The position numbers were made by a program, and so were the translations under genes. Below are positions 41,575 through 51,456 of a stretch of DNA of 64,000 nt, in pieces (the first letter of the stretch is position 1; each line of letters begins with the position of its first letter). The notes beneath the pieces are model-generated. The model was given only the letters and a program-made list of their open reading frames with translations. It ran no database searches and was not told the origin of the DNA. Source of the DNA: Luteibacter sp. 9135 (GTDB lineage Bacteria; Pseudomonadota; Gammaproteobacteria; Xanthomonadales; Rhodanobacteraceae); the NCBI RefSeq assembly GCF_000745005.1, contig NZ_JQNB01000001.1, positions 1,521,001 through 1,585,000 of the forward strand, written 5' to 3'.

Positions 41575-43667
41575 GCGACGCGCTCGATATCGCGCGCGAA
41601 CGGGGGCAGGGCCCGCAGCATGCCGGTGCCGTAGCGCTTGGTGACCACGCGGCGATCCAGCAGCACGATGCGACCGGTGTCGGTTTCCGTGCGGATCAAC
41701 CGGCCGCAATACTGCGTGAGGATGCGGGTGGCATCCGGCACGCTCACCTCGATGAACGGGTTGCGCCCGCGCGATTCCAGCCACTCCGCATAGGTGGCGC
41801 CGACCGGATCGGTAGGCACCGCGAACGGTAGCTGCGTCACCACCACCGTTTCGCACAGCTTGCCGGGCAGGTCCAGGCCTTCGCCGAACGAGGCCAGGCC
41901 GAACAGCGTGCTGCCCTTGCCGGCCTCGATGTCCTCGCGGTGCTCGGTGATCAACTGCTGCTTGGACAGCGACCCCTGCGCGCGCACCTTGCGGACGAAC
42001 TCGATCGGCAGTGTCTGCAGCACGCGGTCGAGCTTGGCCCGCGAGGTGAACAGCACGAGGTTGCCGGCGTCCCAGTCGAGGTGTTGCGCCAGCCACGCGG
42101 AGATCTCGCGGGCGTGCCCTTCGCGATCGTCGGGCAGGGTCTTCATGCTGGGTACGCTCAGGGTGGCCTGGCGTTCGAGGTCGAACGGCGAGGGCAGGCT
42201 GAGCGTCACGGCGTCGTTGGGCAGGCCAACCGCATCCGCGAAGCCGCGGAAATTACCGCCGGCGCTGAGCGTCGCGGACGTCATCACCACCGCGGATGCG
42301 TTGTCCCACAGCACGTTGCGCAGCAGGCCGCCGGCCGATACGGCGGAGGCGTGGCAGACCAGTTGCTGTTCCGGCGTCATGCTGACCCAGCGTGCCAGTG
42401 GCGGACCGGTTTCGCTGTCGTCGGTGGACCACGCGTACCAGGTCTTCACCTGCCGCTCGAGTCGCTCCAGGGCCACGCCCAGCTCGCGCGACAGGGCTTC
42501 CTGGGTCGGGCCGCCCGCTTCCATTTCCACGACCGTGCGACGCACCGCACGCAACCAGCGCTGGATGTCGCGGGTGATGAGGTGCAGGTGCTCCGCGTGC
42601 ATCTTCCAGTTTTCCGGAAGCTGGCCCAGCGATGCGCGGAACACGGGCTCGGTCTCGTTCGACGACGGTGTCCACGTCATGCGGATCTCGCGCTCGATCT
42701 CCTCCAGGGCGTTGGACATGGCGAGCATCTTCTCGTCCCCGGCCTCCAGCGTGAGGTTGCCGATGCTCTCCTTGTCGGTGAGCGAATAGGCGCCGTGGAT
42801 CTGGTTCTGCAGGCGGCCCATGCGACGCACCGTGGTGGCCAGGTGCACATCCGCTGCGCCACGATCGATGGCTTTGGCGGGCACATGGTGCGCCTCGTCG
42901 AAGATGTAGAGCGTGTCTTCGGGCTTGGGCAGGATCACGCCGCCGAAGGTGTCCTCGTCGCGCGGCATGGTCAGGTCGGCCAGCACCAGGTCCTGGTTGG
43001 CCACGACGATGTCGGCCTCGCCGATGGCTCGCCGGGCGACGAAGAACGGGCACACGGCGAAGGCGCCGCACTTGCGCCCCGTGCAACCGCCGGCGCTCGT
43101 GGTGATCATGCCGCGCACCAGGTCGGACAGCGGCTCGGGGCTGGTGTCGATGTCGCCGCTCCACTCGCGCGATTCGAAAGCCGCGGCCAGTTTCTCGACC
43201 GCCCTGGTGTCGCGCTCCGCCGGGGGACGTGACCACAGGGCCAGGTCGGCATCGAAATCGAAGCCGGTCTGCGCGGCGGGCTCGGCGCCGGCCATGCGCA
43301 GGTTGCGCGGGCACAGGTAACGTCCGCGGCCCTTGGCCAGGGCGATCTTCGCTTCCACGCCGCATAGGCTGAGGTATTGCGGGATGTCCCGCTGCACCAG
43401 CTGTTCCTGCAACGCCACGGTGGCGGTGGCGATCACCAGCTTCTTCTTCTGGGCGCGCGCCACTTCCAGGCCGGCGATGAGATAGGCCATGGACTTGCCG
43501 GTGCCCGTGGGCGCTTCGATCACGGCGGCGCCAGCGGGCTCGGCCAGTGCCTTGGCCACCTCGGCGATCATCTTCAGCTGGGCCGAGCGCCCCCGGAAGC
43601 CCGCAAGACCGTCCTTCAGCCGCGTGTAGGCGGCGCGGATCGCGGCTTTGGTGTCGTCGGTGAGCAT
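41571..43667 (-). CDS. dinG: ATP-dependent DNA helicase DinG-type (XPD-like)
   Basis: 698 aa from an ATG at 43667. Walker A in EAPTGTGKSMAYL, DEAH box in YIFDEAHHVPAKA, four Fe-S cluster cysteines (one in RYLCPRNL, three in CTGRKCGAFAVC), helicase motif VVMTSATLSAGG and motif VI CGRLIRTETDTGR. DinG is a 5'-3' helicase that resolves R-loops, forks and G4s. A TTG nine codons upstream could also start the frame but is less likely. Coupled with the HutD gene. Confidence 0.93.
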   Translation of the reverse strand: MLTDDTKAAIRAAYTRLKDGLAGFRGRSAQLKMIAEVAKALAEPAGAAVIEAPTGTGKSMAYLIAGLEVARAQKKKLVIATATVALQEQLVQRDIPQYLSLCGVEAKIALAKGRGRYLCPRNLRMAGAEPAAQTGFDFDADLALWSRPPAERDTRAVEKLAAAFESREWSGDIDTSPEPLSDLVRGMITTSAGGCTGRKCGAFAVCPFFVARRAIGEADIVVANQDLVLADLTMPRDEDTFGGVILPKPEDTLYIFDEAHHVPAKAIDRGAADVHLATTVRRMGRLQNQIHGAYSLTDKESIGNLTLEAGDEKMLAMSNALEEIEREIRMTWTPSSNETEPVFRASLGQLPENWKMHAEHLHLITRDIQRWLRAVRRTVVEMEAGGPTQEALSRELGVALERLERQVKTWYAWSTDDSETGPPLARWVSMTPEQQLVCHASAVSAGGLLRNVLWDNASAVVMTSATLSAGGNFRGFADAVGLPNDAVTLSLPSPFDLERQATLSVPSMKTLPDDREGHAREISAWLAQHLDWDAGNLVLFTSRAKLDRVLQTLPIEFVRKVRAQGSLSKQQLITEHREDIEAGKGSTLFGLASFGEGLDLPGKLCETVVVTQLPFAVPTDPVGATYAEWLESRGRNPFIEVSVPDATRILTQYCGRLIRTETDTGRIVLLDRRVVTKRYGTGMLRALPPFARDIERVA

Positions 43668-43734
43668 CGATGGGTACAAAGAGAGGTGAGGCAACCGGAC
43701 AAGGTTACCTCATCGACGTCTCACCCCATGACGC

Positions 43735-44016
43735 TCAGGCGTGACGGACGATGCCGGCAGGAGGTGTGGGCAGGCCGGCCACCAGGCCAGCGACGACGAA
43801 GGTGTGTTCTTCCCAGGTGCCGTCCGCTTGCTGCACGTGGATTTCCACCGGCAGGCCCAGGCTGTCGGACATGGCGGGGGCGAGGTCTTCCGCGGCGGCG
43901 ATGGCCAGCGCCTGGCTGGCGTAGCGCGCCAGCGGCGCGGAAGCTCGGCGGACGACCCAGGGACCCTGCGGGGCCGTGCAATAAGGAATGAAGAGCTGTG
44001 CGGAGCTGGAAGCCAT
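43735..44016 (-). CDS. Hypothetical protein
   Basis: 93 aa from an ATG at 44016 (GAGGG upstream). Short, cytoplasmic, with a beta-like start (QLFIPYCTAPQGPWVVRRASAP), a helix (YASQALAIAAAEDLAPAMS) and a final strand (VEIHVQQADGTWEEHTFVV). The shape recalls small DUF2188-type alpha/beta proteins, but I cannot assign it. Lies alone between dinG and tag. Confidence 0.55.
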   Translation of the reverse strand: MASSSAQLFIPYCTAPQGPWVVRRASAPLARYASQALAIAAAEDLAPAMSDSLGLPVEIHVQQADGTWEEHTFVVAGLVAGLPTPPAGIVRHA

Positions 44017-44105
44017 GGGACCCTCACTGACGGTTGGGTGGACCAGACGATGGGCCGGTGTGACGACCACGTAGCCAACCTACGCCGGCAGGGCTAAAAA
44101 TGCCG

Positions 44106-44657
44106 TTAACCGCGGCGGAAGCAGTGCGCCGCGTGGCTATCGATCAGGCCGGTGGCTTCCATCCAGGCGAACACGATGGTGGGGCCGACGAAAGTGAAGC
44201 CGCGCTGCTTCAGCGCCCGTGAGACCTGCGCGGAAAGCGGGCTGTTGGGCGGGACGGCGCCTTCCCAGACGAGGGGGGTGCCGCCCACGAAATCCCAGCA
44301 GAAGCGGGAAAAGTCCTCCCCGGCCTGCTGCATGGCCAGGTAGGCCCTGGCATTGCCGATCGCCGCGGCGATTTTCGCCCGCGAGCGGATGATCCCGGGA
44401 TCGGCGAGCAACCGCTCGATGTCGGCCGGGCCGTAAGCCGCCACGACCTCCGGCACGAACCCTTCGAACGCCCGGCGAAAGCCGTCGCGGCGGGCCAGGA
44501 TGGTGCGCCAGGACAGGCCGGCCTGGAAACCGTCCAGGACCAGTTTTTCCCAGAGGCGGCGCCCGTCATGCTCGGGCACGCCCCATTCGCGATCGTGGTA
44601 ATCGCGCAGCAGTTCATCGGCATCGCCCCAGGCACAGCGGCGAAAGCCTTCGCTCAT
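44106..44657 (-). CDS. tag: DNA-3-methyladenine glycosylase I
   Basis: 183 aa from an ATG at 44657. Zinc snap residues Cys8 (RRCAWG), His21 (YHDREWG), and the C-terminal His/Cys in DSHAAHCFRR are present; WEKLVLDGFQAGLSWRTIL and FSRFCWDFVGG are family motifs. It excises 3-methyladenine from DNA. The start overlaps the DUF1993 stop (ATGA). Confidence 0.94.
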   Translation of the reverse strand: MSEGFRRCAWGDADELLRDYHDREWGVPEHDGRRLWEKLVLDGFQAGLSWRTILARRDGFRRAFEGFVPEVVAAYGPADIERLLADPGIIRSRAKIAAAIGNARAYLAMQQAGEDFSRFCWDFVGGTPLVWEGAVPPNSPLSAQVSRALKQRGFTFVGPTIVFAWMEATGLIDSHAAHCFRRG

Positions 44658-45151
44658 CCGGCGATGCCCAGGTAATCCAGCTTGCCGATGGGTAGACCCT
44701 GGTGGCGGAGAATGTCGTACGCCGTGGTCACGTGGAAAAAGAAGTTGGGCAGGGCGAAGGTCAGCACGTAGCTCTGGCCGGTGAAGGTGTACTCGGTGTC
44801 GCGGAATGTGCGGGCGATGGTGCGCGATGAGCCCGCCTCGATGGCATCGCGATCGACCGACCCGATCCACGCGGCGGTGGCGTCCAGGCGCTTGCGCAGG
44901 TCGTCGAAGCTGGCCTCGTTATCCTCGAAGGAGGGTGCCTGGGCCTCGCTCAGCCGGGCCACCGCGAACTTCGCGGTGTCGCTCGCGCGCTGGATCTGCC
45001 CGGTGAGGGTGAGCATATCCGGCGCAAGCCGGGCTTCCAGCAGCGCGGACGCATCGGTGGCATGTGCTTCCGCCTTGGCCAGCAGGTCGGAGAGCACGCG
45101 AAGGCCACGTGCGAAGACGGGCACCGTGGCGTCGTACAGGGAGATGGACAT
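44654..45151 (-). CDS. DUF1993 family protein
   Basis: 165 aa from an ATG at 45151 ([13 protein letters not shown]); an ATG two codons earlier is possible. All-helical with [29 protein letters not shown] at the end, which is the DUF1993 (DinB-like four-helix bundle) signature. Function unknown. Cotranscribed with tag, suggesting but not proving a stress link. Confidence 0.85.
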   Translation of the reverse strand: MSISLYDATVPVFARGLRVLSDLLAKAEAHATDASALLEARLAPDMLTLTGQIQRASDTAKFAVARLSEAQAPSFEDNEASFDDLRKRLDATAAWIGSVDRDAIEAGSSRTIARTFRDTEYTFTGQSYVLTFALPNFFFHVTTAYDILRHQGLPIGKLDYLGIAG

Positions 45152-45272
45152 GGGCATTCCGGGCGAAGTTATTGCGTCGATCTGGGGCCGCCGGACGTTT
45201 CCACAAGGTCTCGCGGCCCGCGGCGCCAGGGGCTACCATCGGCCGTCTTACCCCTTCACATCGCGGGTTCCC

Positions 45273-46220
45273 ATGGATGCTCCCACCGCCGCGCCCGACG
45301 CCATCGTCGCGATCCGCGGACTGACCAAAGAATACAAAAGCGGCCATCGCGCGCTCAACGGTGTCGACCTCGACATCCGGCGTGGCGAGATCTTCGCGTT
45401 GCTGGGCCCGAACGGCGCCGGCAAGACCACCCTGATCAGCATCGTCTGCGGCATCGTCAACGGCACCGGCGGCAGCGTGCTCGTCGACGGCCACGATATC
45501 CGCAAGGATTTCCGTGCCGCGCGCAGCCTGATCGGGCTGGTGCCGCAGGAGCTTTCCACGGATTCGTTCGAGACGGTATGGGCCACGGTCAAGTTCAGCC
45601 GCGGCCTGTTCGGCAAGGCGCCCAACCCCGTGCACCTGGAGCGCATCCTGCGCGACCTGTCGCTGTGGGACAAACGCGATTCCAAGATCATGGCGCTGTC
45701 CGGCGGCATGAAGCGGCGCGTGCTCATCGCCAAGGCCCTGGCACACGAGCCGCGCGTGCTGTTCCTGGACGAGCCCACGGCGGGCGTGGATGTCGAGTTG
45801 CGCCACGACATGTGGCAGATGGTCCGCCGCCTGCGCGAGTCCGGCGTCACCATCATCCTCACCACGCACTACATCGAGGAAGCCCAGGAGATGGCCGACC
45901 GCATCGGCGTCATCAACCGCGGCGAGATCGTCATCGTCGAGGAGAAACAGACGCTGATGCGCAAGATGGGCAAGAAGCAGCTGACGCTCTCGTTGCAGAC
46001 CCCGCTGGACGCGGTGCCGGATGGCCTGCGTGAGTGGCCGCTGGAACTCGGTGCCGACGGCACGTCGCTGATCTACACCTTCGACACGCAGGGCGACGAC
46101 ACCGGTATCGCGGTGCTGCTGCGCAAGCTGAGCGACCTGGGTATCGACTTCAAGGACCTGCATTCGAGCGAGAGTTCCCTCGAGGACATCTTCGTAAGCC
46201 TGGTAAGGGGTGGCGCATGA
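45273..46220 (+). CDS. ABC transporter ATP-binding protein (YadG-like)
   Basis: 315 aa from an ATG at 45273. Walker [11 protein letters not shown]-loop VPQELSTD, signature LSGGMKRRV, Walker [13 protein letters not shown], and H-loop TTHY. The C-terminal ~75 residues are the extension found in drug/polysaccharide-type ABC-2 exporters. Pairs with the permease that overlaps by 4 bp. Substrate unknown; YadGH-type. Confidence 0.93.
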   Translation: MDAPTAAPDAIVAIRGLTKEYKSGHRALNGVDLDIRRGEIFALLGPNGAGKTTLISIVCGIVNGTGGSVLVDGHDIRKDFRAARSLIGLVPQELSTDSFETVWATVKFSRGLFGKAPNPVHLERILRDLSLWDKRDSKIMALSGGMKRRVLIAKALAHEPRVLFLDEPTAGVDVELRHDMWQMVRRLRESGVTIILTTHYIEEAQEMADRIGVINRGEIVIVEEKQTLMRKMGKKQLTLSLQTPLDAVPDGLREWPLELGADGTSLIYTFDTQGDDTGIAVLLRKLSDLGIDFKDLHSSESSLEDIFVSLVRGGA

Positions 46221-46978
46221 ACTTCCACGCGATCCGCGCCATCTACCGCTTCGAGATGGCCCGTACCTTCCGCACGCTGATGCAGAGCATCGCCTCGCCG
46301 GTGCTGTCCACCTCGCTGTATTTCGTGGTGTTCGGCGCGGCCATCGGCTCGCGCATGGGCGCCATCGGCGGCGTGAGCTACGGGGCGTTCATCATCCCCG
46401 GCCTGATCATGCTGTCGCTGCTCAACGAGAGCATCTCCAACGCGTCGTTCGGCATCTACATGCCCAAGTGGGCCGGCACCATCTATGAGCTGCTTTCGGC
46501 CCCGGTGTCGTACGTGGAGGTAGTCATCGGCTACGTCGGCGCGGCGGCGACCAAGTCGGTGATCCTGGGGCTGCTGATCCTTCTGACCGCACGGCTGTTC
46601 GTGCCTTACGAGATCCAGCATCCGGTGTGGATGGTGGCCTTCCTGTTGCTGACCGCAGTGACCTTCAGCCTGTTCGGTTTCATCATCGGCCTGTGGGCCG
46701 ACGATTTCCAGAAGCTGCAGGTGGTGCCGCTGATGGTGATCACGCCGCTCACCTTCCTCGGCGGCAGCTTCTACTCCATATCGATGCTGCCGCCCGCGTG
46801 GCAGACGATCACGATGTTCAATCCGGTGGTCTATCTGGTCAACGGCTTCCGCTGGAGCTTCTACGGCCAGGCCGACGTGAACGTGCTGGTGAGCGTGGGC
46901 GCAACGGTGGGCTTCCTGCTGGTCTGCCTCACGGCGGTGTGGTGGATCTTCCGTACCGGGTGGAAACTCAAGTCGTAA
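46217..46978 (+). CDS. ABC-2 type transporter permease (YadH-like)
   Basis: 253 aa with six transmembrane helices. ABC-2 signature region [33 protein letters not shown] is near the C-terminus, and [28 protein letters not shown] is typical of the YadH group. Start overlaps the ATPase stop, so the two form one exporter. Confidence 0.93.
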   Translation: MNFHAIRAIYRFEMARTFRTLMQSIASPVLSTSLYFVVFGAAIGSRMGAIGGVSYGAFIIPGLIMLSLLNESISNASFGIYMPKWAGTIYELLSAPVSYVEVVIGYVGAAATKSVILGLLILLTARLFVPYEIQHPVWMVAFLLLTAVTFSLFGFIIGLWADDFQKLQVVPLMVITPLTFLGGSFYSISMLPPAWQTITMFNPVVYLVNGFRWSFYGQADVNVLVSVGATVGFLLVCLTAVWWIFRTGWKLKS

Positions 46979-47026
46979 GCGCCGCTGTCGCGGCGCGTCG
47001 ACAGGGTTCCTCGCTACGATAAGGCG

Positions 47027-47641
47027 ATGAACCCCGCCGACGCTCGTACCGACACCGCCACGCATGCCAGCCGCCTGCATCGCGCGCAGGCGATGCTGGA
47101 CCGGATGTTCCGTGCCATGCCGCTGGGTGGCCGCGTGCGCACCGGGATATTCATGGCGCTGAAGACCGTGGTCGCCGCCAGCGTCGCCTATCTCATCGGG
47201 CATGCGCTGCATACCGGCCAGGCGTACTGGGCGGCGATCAGCGCCGTGGCGGTCGTCCAGCCACGCTTCGGCGACACGCGTGGGGCCGGGCGCGATCGCA
47301 TCGTGGGCACCGCGTTCGGTGGCGTGGCCGGCCTCTTCGGGCTGTGGATCGGCGGCGCAGGCAACCTGGTGTCCTTCTGCGTGGCGCTTCCCGTCGTCAC
47401 CGTGGCCTGCTGGATATTCAACGCCGGTGCCGCGGCACGGGTGGGCGGCATCACCTCGGCGATCCTCCTGCTCGTGCCCAACACGGGCCCCTTGTGGGAA
47501 ACCGCCCTTTATCGCCTCGGCGAGGTGTTGCTCGGTAGCGCCTGCGCGCTGGCCATCGGCTGGCTGGTTTCGCGCATCGAGGAGCGCGTCGAAGGCACGA
47601 TCCGGAAGGAGGATGACGATGCACCGACAGCGGCACCATGA
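47027..47641 (+). CDS. FUSC family inner-membrane protein
   Basis: 204 aa with about five hydrophobic segments after a 35-residue cytoplasmic N-terminus. ALKTVVAASVAYLIGHALHTGQAYWAAISAVAVVQPRFGDT and DRIVGTAFGGVAGLFG match the N-terminal module of FUSC/aromatic acid exporter proteins. Short compared with full AaeB pumps; similar short forms occur widely. Cargo unknown. The next gene starts inside its last 23 bp. Confidence 0.8.
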   Translation: MNPADARTDTATHASRLHRAQAMLDRMFRAMPLGGRVRTGIFMALKTVVAASVAYLIGHALHTGQAYWAAISAVAVVQPRFGDTRGAGRDRIVGTAFGGVAGLFGLWIGGAGNLVSFCVALPVVTVACWIFNAGAAARVGGITSAILLLVPNTGPLWETALYRLGEVLLGSACALAIGWLVSRIEERVEGTIRKEDDDAPTAAP

Positions 47642-48317
47642 ACACCACCGGCTGGACCGGATCGGCTGGTTGCGTGCGGCCGTGCTCGGCGCCAACGACG
47701 GCATCCTCTCCACGGCCAGCTTGCTGGTGGGCGTGGCGTCGGCGGCCACGGGCGTCGGCAATGTGATGCTGGCGGGCATCGCCGGCCTGGCGGCCGGTGC
47801 CATGTCGATGGCGGCGGGCGAATACGTTTCGGTGCGCTCGCAAGCCGACAGCGAGCATGCGGAGCGCACGCTGGAATCGCGCGAACTGGCGGAAGACCCG
47901 GTCGGCGAGCACCGGGAGCTCACCGAGATCTACGTGTCTCGCGGGCTCGATCGCACGCTGGCGCGCACCGTGGCGGACCAGCTGATGGCGCACGACGCAT
48001 TGGGTGCCCACCTGCGCGACGAACTTGGCCTGTCGGAAGCCACCGCGGCGCGCCCCCTCCAGGCGGCGGCCGCGTCCGCGGCAAGCTTCGCCGCGGGCGC
48101 CGTGCTGCCTATCGCCGCCGCGGCGCTTGCGCCACGGTCGGCCATGACCGCCGCGGTCGTGGTCGTGTCCCTGTTCGCGTTGGCCGGGCTTGGTGCTACG
48201 TCGGCGCGACTGGCGGGTGCCGGCGTGCTCCGTGGCACCCTGCGCATCGTGTTCTGGGGTGCGGCGGCCATGGCGCTGACCGCGGCGGTGGGCAGCCTGT
48301 TCGGCGTCAGCCGATGA
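47619..48317 (+). CDS. VIT1/CCC1 family transporter
   Basis: 232 aa. The start at 47619 is chosen since AAGGAGG lies 7 nt upstream; an ATG at 47613 sits on top of that site. Family motifs: LRAAVLGANDGILSTASLLVGV in helix 1, GAMSMAAGEYVSVRSQADSEHAE with metal-binding Glu residues, an acidic/histidine-containing middle (DPVGEHRELTEIY), and three C-terminal helices. Likely exports or stores Fe2+/Mn2+. Overlaps the FUSC gene, and its 3' end overlaps the convergent cyclase gene by 11 bp. Confidence 0.9.
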   Translation: MHRQRHHEHHRLDRIGWLRAAVLGANDGILSTASLLVGVASAATGVGNVMLAGIAGLAAGAMSMAAGEYVSVRSQADSEHAERTLESRELAEDPVGEHRELTEIYVSRGLDRTLARTVADQLMAHDALGAHLRDELGLSEATAARPLQAAAASAASFAAGAVLPIAAAALAPRSAMTAAVVVVSLFALAGLGATSARLAGAGVLRGTLRIVFWGAAAMALTAAVGSLFGVSR

Positions 48318-49677
48318 CGCAGCGGTTACGGCCGCCGTTCTTGGCGGTGTAGAGCGCGAGGTCGGCGCGGTCGAACACCGTCTGCGGCGTGTCGCCGGCC
48401 TGGAACTGGGCCAGGCCGATGGAAGCGGTAACGCGCACCGGCTGCCGGCTGGCATGGAAGGCCAGGTGCTGGATCTTGCCGCGCAGGCGCTCGCACACCT
48501 GGAGTGCTTCGTTCTCGTCGGCGCCGTCGAACAGCACGATGAATTCCTCGCCGCCGTAGCGGGCGACGAAATCGCACGGGCGCACGTGCTTCACCAGGGC
48601 CTGGCCGATGATGCGCAGCACGGCGTCGCCCGCGGTGTGGCCGTAGGTATCGTTGATGCTCTTGAAATGGTCGATGTCGATCGCTGCGACGCAAAGCGGC
48701 CGGCCGGCCGTCTGCCAGGCGTTGAATGCCACCTCGATGCGTTTTTCGTAAGCCAGCCGGTTGGGCATCCCGATCATGGTGTCGGTCTGCGCCAGCTCGT
48801 GCTCGCGCTCGAGGGAGCGCTGCAGGGCGTTGCGTTCGGTTTCCAGTTGCTCGATGCGCTGGCGCATCTTTTCCGCGCGCTCGCGGTACGCGGTCAGCCG
48901 GCCGCCTTCACGGTCGCGGAACTCGCGGAAACACTCGGCGATGGTCTCCAGGCTGTCGCCCACCCGCTCGCGCAGCTCGTGGATGTCTTCCAGTTCCAGT
49001 GCCGCTTCGCCGAGCAGGCGCATCTCGTGCGCTACCGAGGCATCCAGTGCCTGGCCGTTGGCCTCACCGGTGTTCTGGTCGGCCAGCTCGCGCGACATGT
49101 ACTGGCTCATTTCGTCCAGACGGCCGGTGACATGGCGGAGCACCGCTTGCAGGGCTTCTATCTCGCGTTGCAGGCCGATGCGCTGCTCGTTGACCAGGTC
49201 GGCCAGGCGGTCGCCGCAGACGGCCAGGGCCACCAGGTCACCGGCATCGGCCACGTCGTGGCGCAGGTCGCTGGCGCGATCGGCGAGCTTGGGCAGCACC
49301 ACGATGCGATCGACCAGGCGGCTCAGCGCCGACTGCACGGACGAACCGTGTTCGCTGCGCGGTGCGCGGACCAGGGCGACCGAGCGTTCCTCGAGGGTGG
49401 CCTGGGGATGGTCGCCCAGGTGGTCCAGCGCCTCGCTCAGCCCGTGGACCAGCGGCTCGAGCAGCATCGCATCCACCGGGCCGTGCAGGGCGGTGGCGAC
49501 GCGTTCGATATGCGGGTCGACCTGATCGTGGGCCCCATGCGCGGCACGGCCCAGGCAACCCACGAGCTGACGTAGCAGAGACTCGGCGGTCCGCCACTGG
49601 TTCTCCTCACGGGTCAGTCGGTCGACAGCCTCGTGGTATTTGCTTTCCCATAGCTGGTTGTCCAACGCACGCCCCAA
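48307..49677 (-). CDS. GGDEF diguanylate cyclase with helical N-terminal region
   Basis: 456 aa. C-terminal GGDEF domain with active site GGEEF, upstream metal Asp in AAIDIDHFKSINDTYGH, and an inhibitory I-site RPCD five residues before GGEEF. So it should make cyclic di-GMP with product inhibition. The N-terminal ~290 residues are all-helical with a long coiled coil (EMRLLGEAALELEDIHELRERVGD ...) and no membrane helix or known sensor domain. Cytoplasmic. Input signal unknown. Confidence 0.9.
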   Translation of the reverse strand: MGRALDNQLWESKYHEAVDRLTREENQWRTAESLLRQLVGCLGRAAHGAHDQVDPHIERVATALHGPVDAMLLEPLVHGLSEALDHLGDHPQATLEERSVALVRAPRSEHGSSVQSALSRLVDRIVVLPKLADRASDLRHDVADAGDLVALAVCGDRLADLVNEQRIGLQREIEALQAVLRHVTGRLDEMSQYMSRELADQNTGEANGQALDASVAHEMRLLGEAALELEDIHELRERVGDSLETIAECFREFRDREGGRLTAYRERAEKMRQRIEQLETERNALQRSLEREHELAQTDTMIGMPNRLAYEKRIEVAFNAWQTAGRPLCVAAIDIDHFKSINDTYGHTAGDAVLRIIGQALVKHVRPCDFVARYGGEEFIVLFDGADENEALQVCERLRGKIQHLAFHASRQPVRVTASIGLAQFQAGDTPQTVFDRADLALYTAKNGGRNRCVIG

Positions 49678-49730
49678 CCATCGTGTTATGCCGAATTCGT
49701 TCCATCATACGACGGGGGCTACGAATTAGC

Positions 49731-50960
49731 TCACGTTTCCGCCGTGGCGCGGCGGCGGGCCTGCTCGGGCTTGCCGCGGTGCATCGGGCGGTGCAGCCGG
49801 GGCGCGACGATCGGGGTGGTCAGCATGGTGCTCACCACGGCCATCAGCAGCAAGGCGGTGAAGGTTTCGCTGGTGATGATGTGCCGGTCGAGCAGCACGT
49901 TGACGAAGATGATCATGATCAGTGCCTTGGTCTGCAGCAGCCAGCCGATCGTCCATGCATCGCCCCGGGCCCAGCCCAGCAGCTTGCCTGCGATGCCCAC
50001 GCCGGCCAGCTTGCCGGCGATCGAGGCCACGAGCAGCACCCCGGCCGCGACGAACACGGCGGTGCCGCCCATCTGCCAGTTCGTGCGCAGCCCGGTGGAA
50101 AGGAAGTAGATCGGCATGATGACCAGCAGCACGTTATGGCGCAGGCCATCGAGTTTTTCGAGGGTGAACCACTCGCGCTCCATGACCGCGCCGGCGAGGA
50201 AGGCACCCACCATGAAATGCAGGCCGCAGGCGTCCGCGCCGTAGCCGCACGCGGCCAGCCAGACCAGGCCGATGATGTAGCGATCGGCCTCCGGCACACG
50301 GGCCATCAGGCGCCGGATGGCCAGGGCGGCGATCGCGAAGAGGCCCAGGAACGCGGCCTGGTGCCCGACCCGCTGCCAGTCCAGCAGGATGACGGCCAGC
50401 ACCGCCCAGATGGCCAGGTCATCGAGGCTGGCATAGCGCAGCACGCGCTGCCCCAGCGGTTCGCGCAGGATGCCCATCTTCTCCATCAACAGGATGAGGA
50501 TGGGCAGCGCCGTCACGGCGCAGGCCATGCCGATGCCCAGCACGAACTGCCACGCGGTGGCGGCCTCGCCCATCCAGCCGTCGCGCCAGGCCAGCATGCC
50601 CAGCGCCGCCAGGCAGCCGGTGATCAGGGGTACACCGAGCGCGAACGCCGCCGTGGTGCCGCATTCGCGGCGTTGCTTCCAGACCTCGCGCAGGTCGAGC
50701 TCGATGCCGGCGATCCACACGAACACCATGACCGCCCACCAGGCGATGCCGTTGAGCGCGGCGATCACCGGCGGCGCGAATACCGTGGCGTAGTAGTCCG
50801 GAAACATCCGGCCCAGCAAGCCGGGGCCCAGCAGGATGCCGGTGAGAATCTGCACCACCACCAGCGGCGCCCAGTAATCCGTGCGGAAGATGCGCCAGAT
50901 CAGGTAGGGCACGCCCAGAATGATCGTCATGGCGATCAGGAACAATTCCGTGGTGGTCAT
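49731..50960 (-). CDS. Cation:proton antiporter, CPA2 family
   Basis: 409 aa with about twelve hydrophobic segments. ILTGILLGPGLLG, WIAGIELDLREVW, ASLDDLAIWAVLAVIL (the conserved Asp pair) and HFMVGAFLAGAVM are Na+/H+ exchanger-fold motifs. No C-terminal RCK/TrkA-N domain. Likely K+ or Na+/H+ exchange across the inner membrane. Stands alone. Confidence 0.88.
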   Translation of the reverse strand: MTTTELFLIAMTIILGVPYLIWRIFRTDYWAPLVVVQILTGILLGPGLLGRMFPDYYATVFAPPVIAALNGIAWWAVMVFVWIAGIELDLREVWKQRRECGTTAAFALGVPLITGCLAALGMLAWRDGWMGEAATAWQFVLGIGMACAVTALPILILLMEKMGILREPLGQRVLRYASLDDLAIWAVLAVILLDWQRVGHQAAFLGLFAIAALAIRRLMARVPEADRYIIGLVWLAACGYGADACGLHFMVGAFLAGAVMEREWFTLEKLDGLRHNVLLVIMPIYFLSTGLRTNWQMGGTAVFVAAGVLLVASIAGKLAGVGIAGKLLGWARGDAWTIGWLLQTKALIMIIFVNVLLDRHIITSETFTALLLMAVVSTMLTTPIVAPRLHRPMHRGKPEQARRRATAET

Positions 50961-51020
50961 CCGCTCTCCCCGAAGTGGGCCAGAGGGTAACCCACGGCGG
51001 GCGCGCCGTGTCGACCTGTC

Positions 51021-51365
51021 TCAGCGCGGCGGTTGCGACAGTTCCCGCGCGTCGAGGTAACCGTCGCCGCTGCGGTCGAGCCTGTGGAACTGCCGGATCA
51101 GGTCGCGCTGGAAGGCGTCCAGCCGGACGGGACGCGCACCCGGACGCATCGGCCCGTCGTTGGCGTCGAGTACGCCATCGCCGTTGATGTCCATGCGCAG
51201 GAAGCCCTGGCTCATGTATCGAACGTATTCCGCCTCGTCGATGCGGCCATCACCGTTGGCGTCCATGCGGCGCAGGTAGTCCGCGGGTGTCCGCGGCAGG
51301 TCCTGGGCCGAGGCCGCCAGGGCCAGGAACAGGCCAGCGGAGAAAACGTATGGACGTCGATTCAT
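51021..51365 (-). CDS. EF-hand calcium-binding protein, exported
   Basis: 114 aa from an ATG at 51365. A signal peptide ends near AASAQ. Three EF-hand loops follow: DANGDGRIDEAE, DINGDGVLDAND and DRSGDGYLDARE; the first and third have the full 12-residue pattern ending in Glu, the second ends in Asp. Probably a periplasmic Ca2+ buffer or sensor. Divergent from cysM. Confidence 0.88.
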   Translation of the reverse strand: MNRRPYVFSAGLFLALAASAQDLPRTPADYLRRMDANGDGRIDEAEYVRYMSQGFLRMDINGDGVLDANDGPMRPGARPVRLDAFQRDLIRQFHRLDRSGDGYLDARELSQPPR

Positions 51366-51456
51366 GACGGGCAGTCTGCGCGATCCGGCCGGGTTTGTCG
51401 CCCCGGGGCGGGGGGAGTAACGTCGTGGATCCCGTATCGCCGCCAAGGACTTCCCC

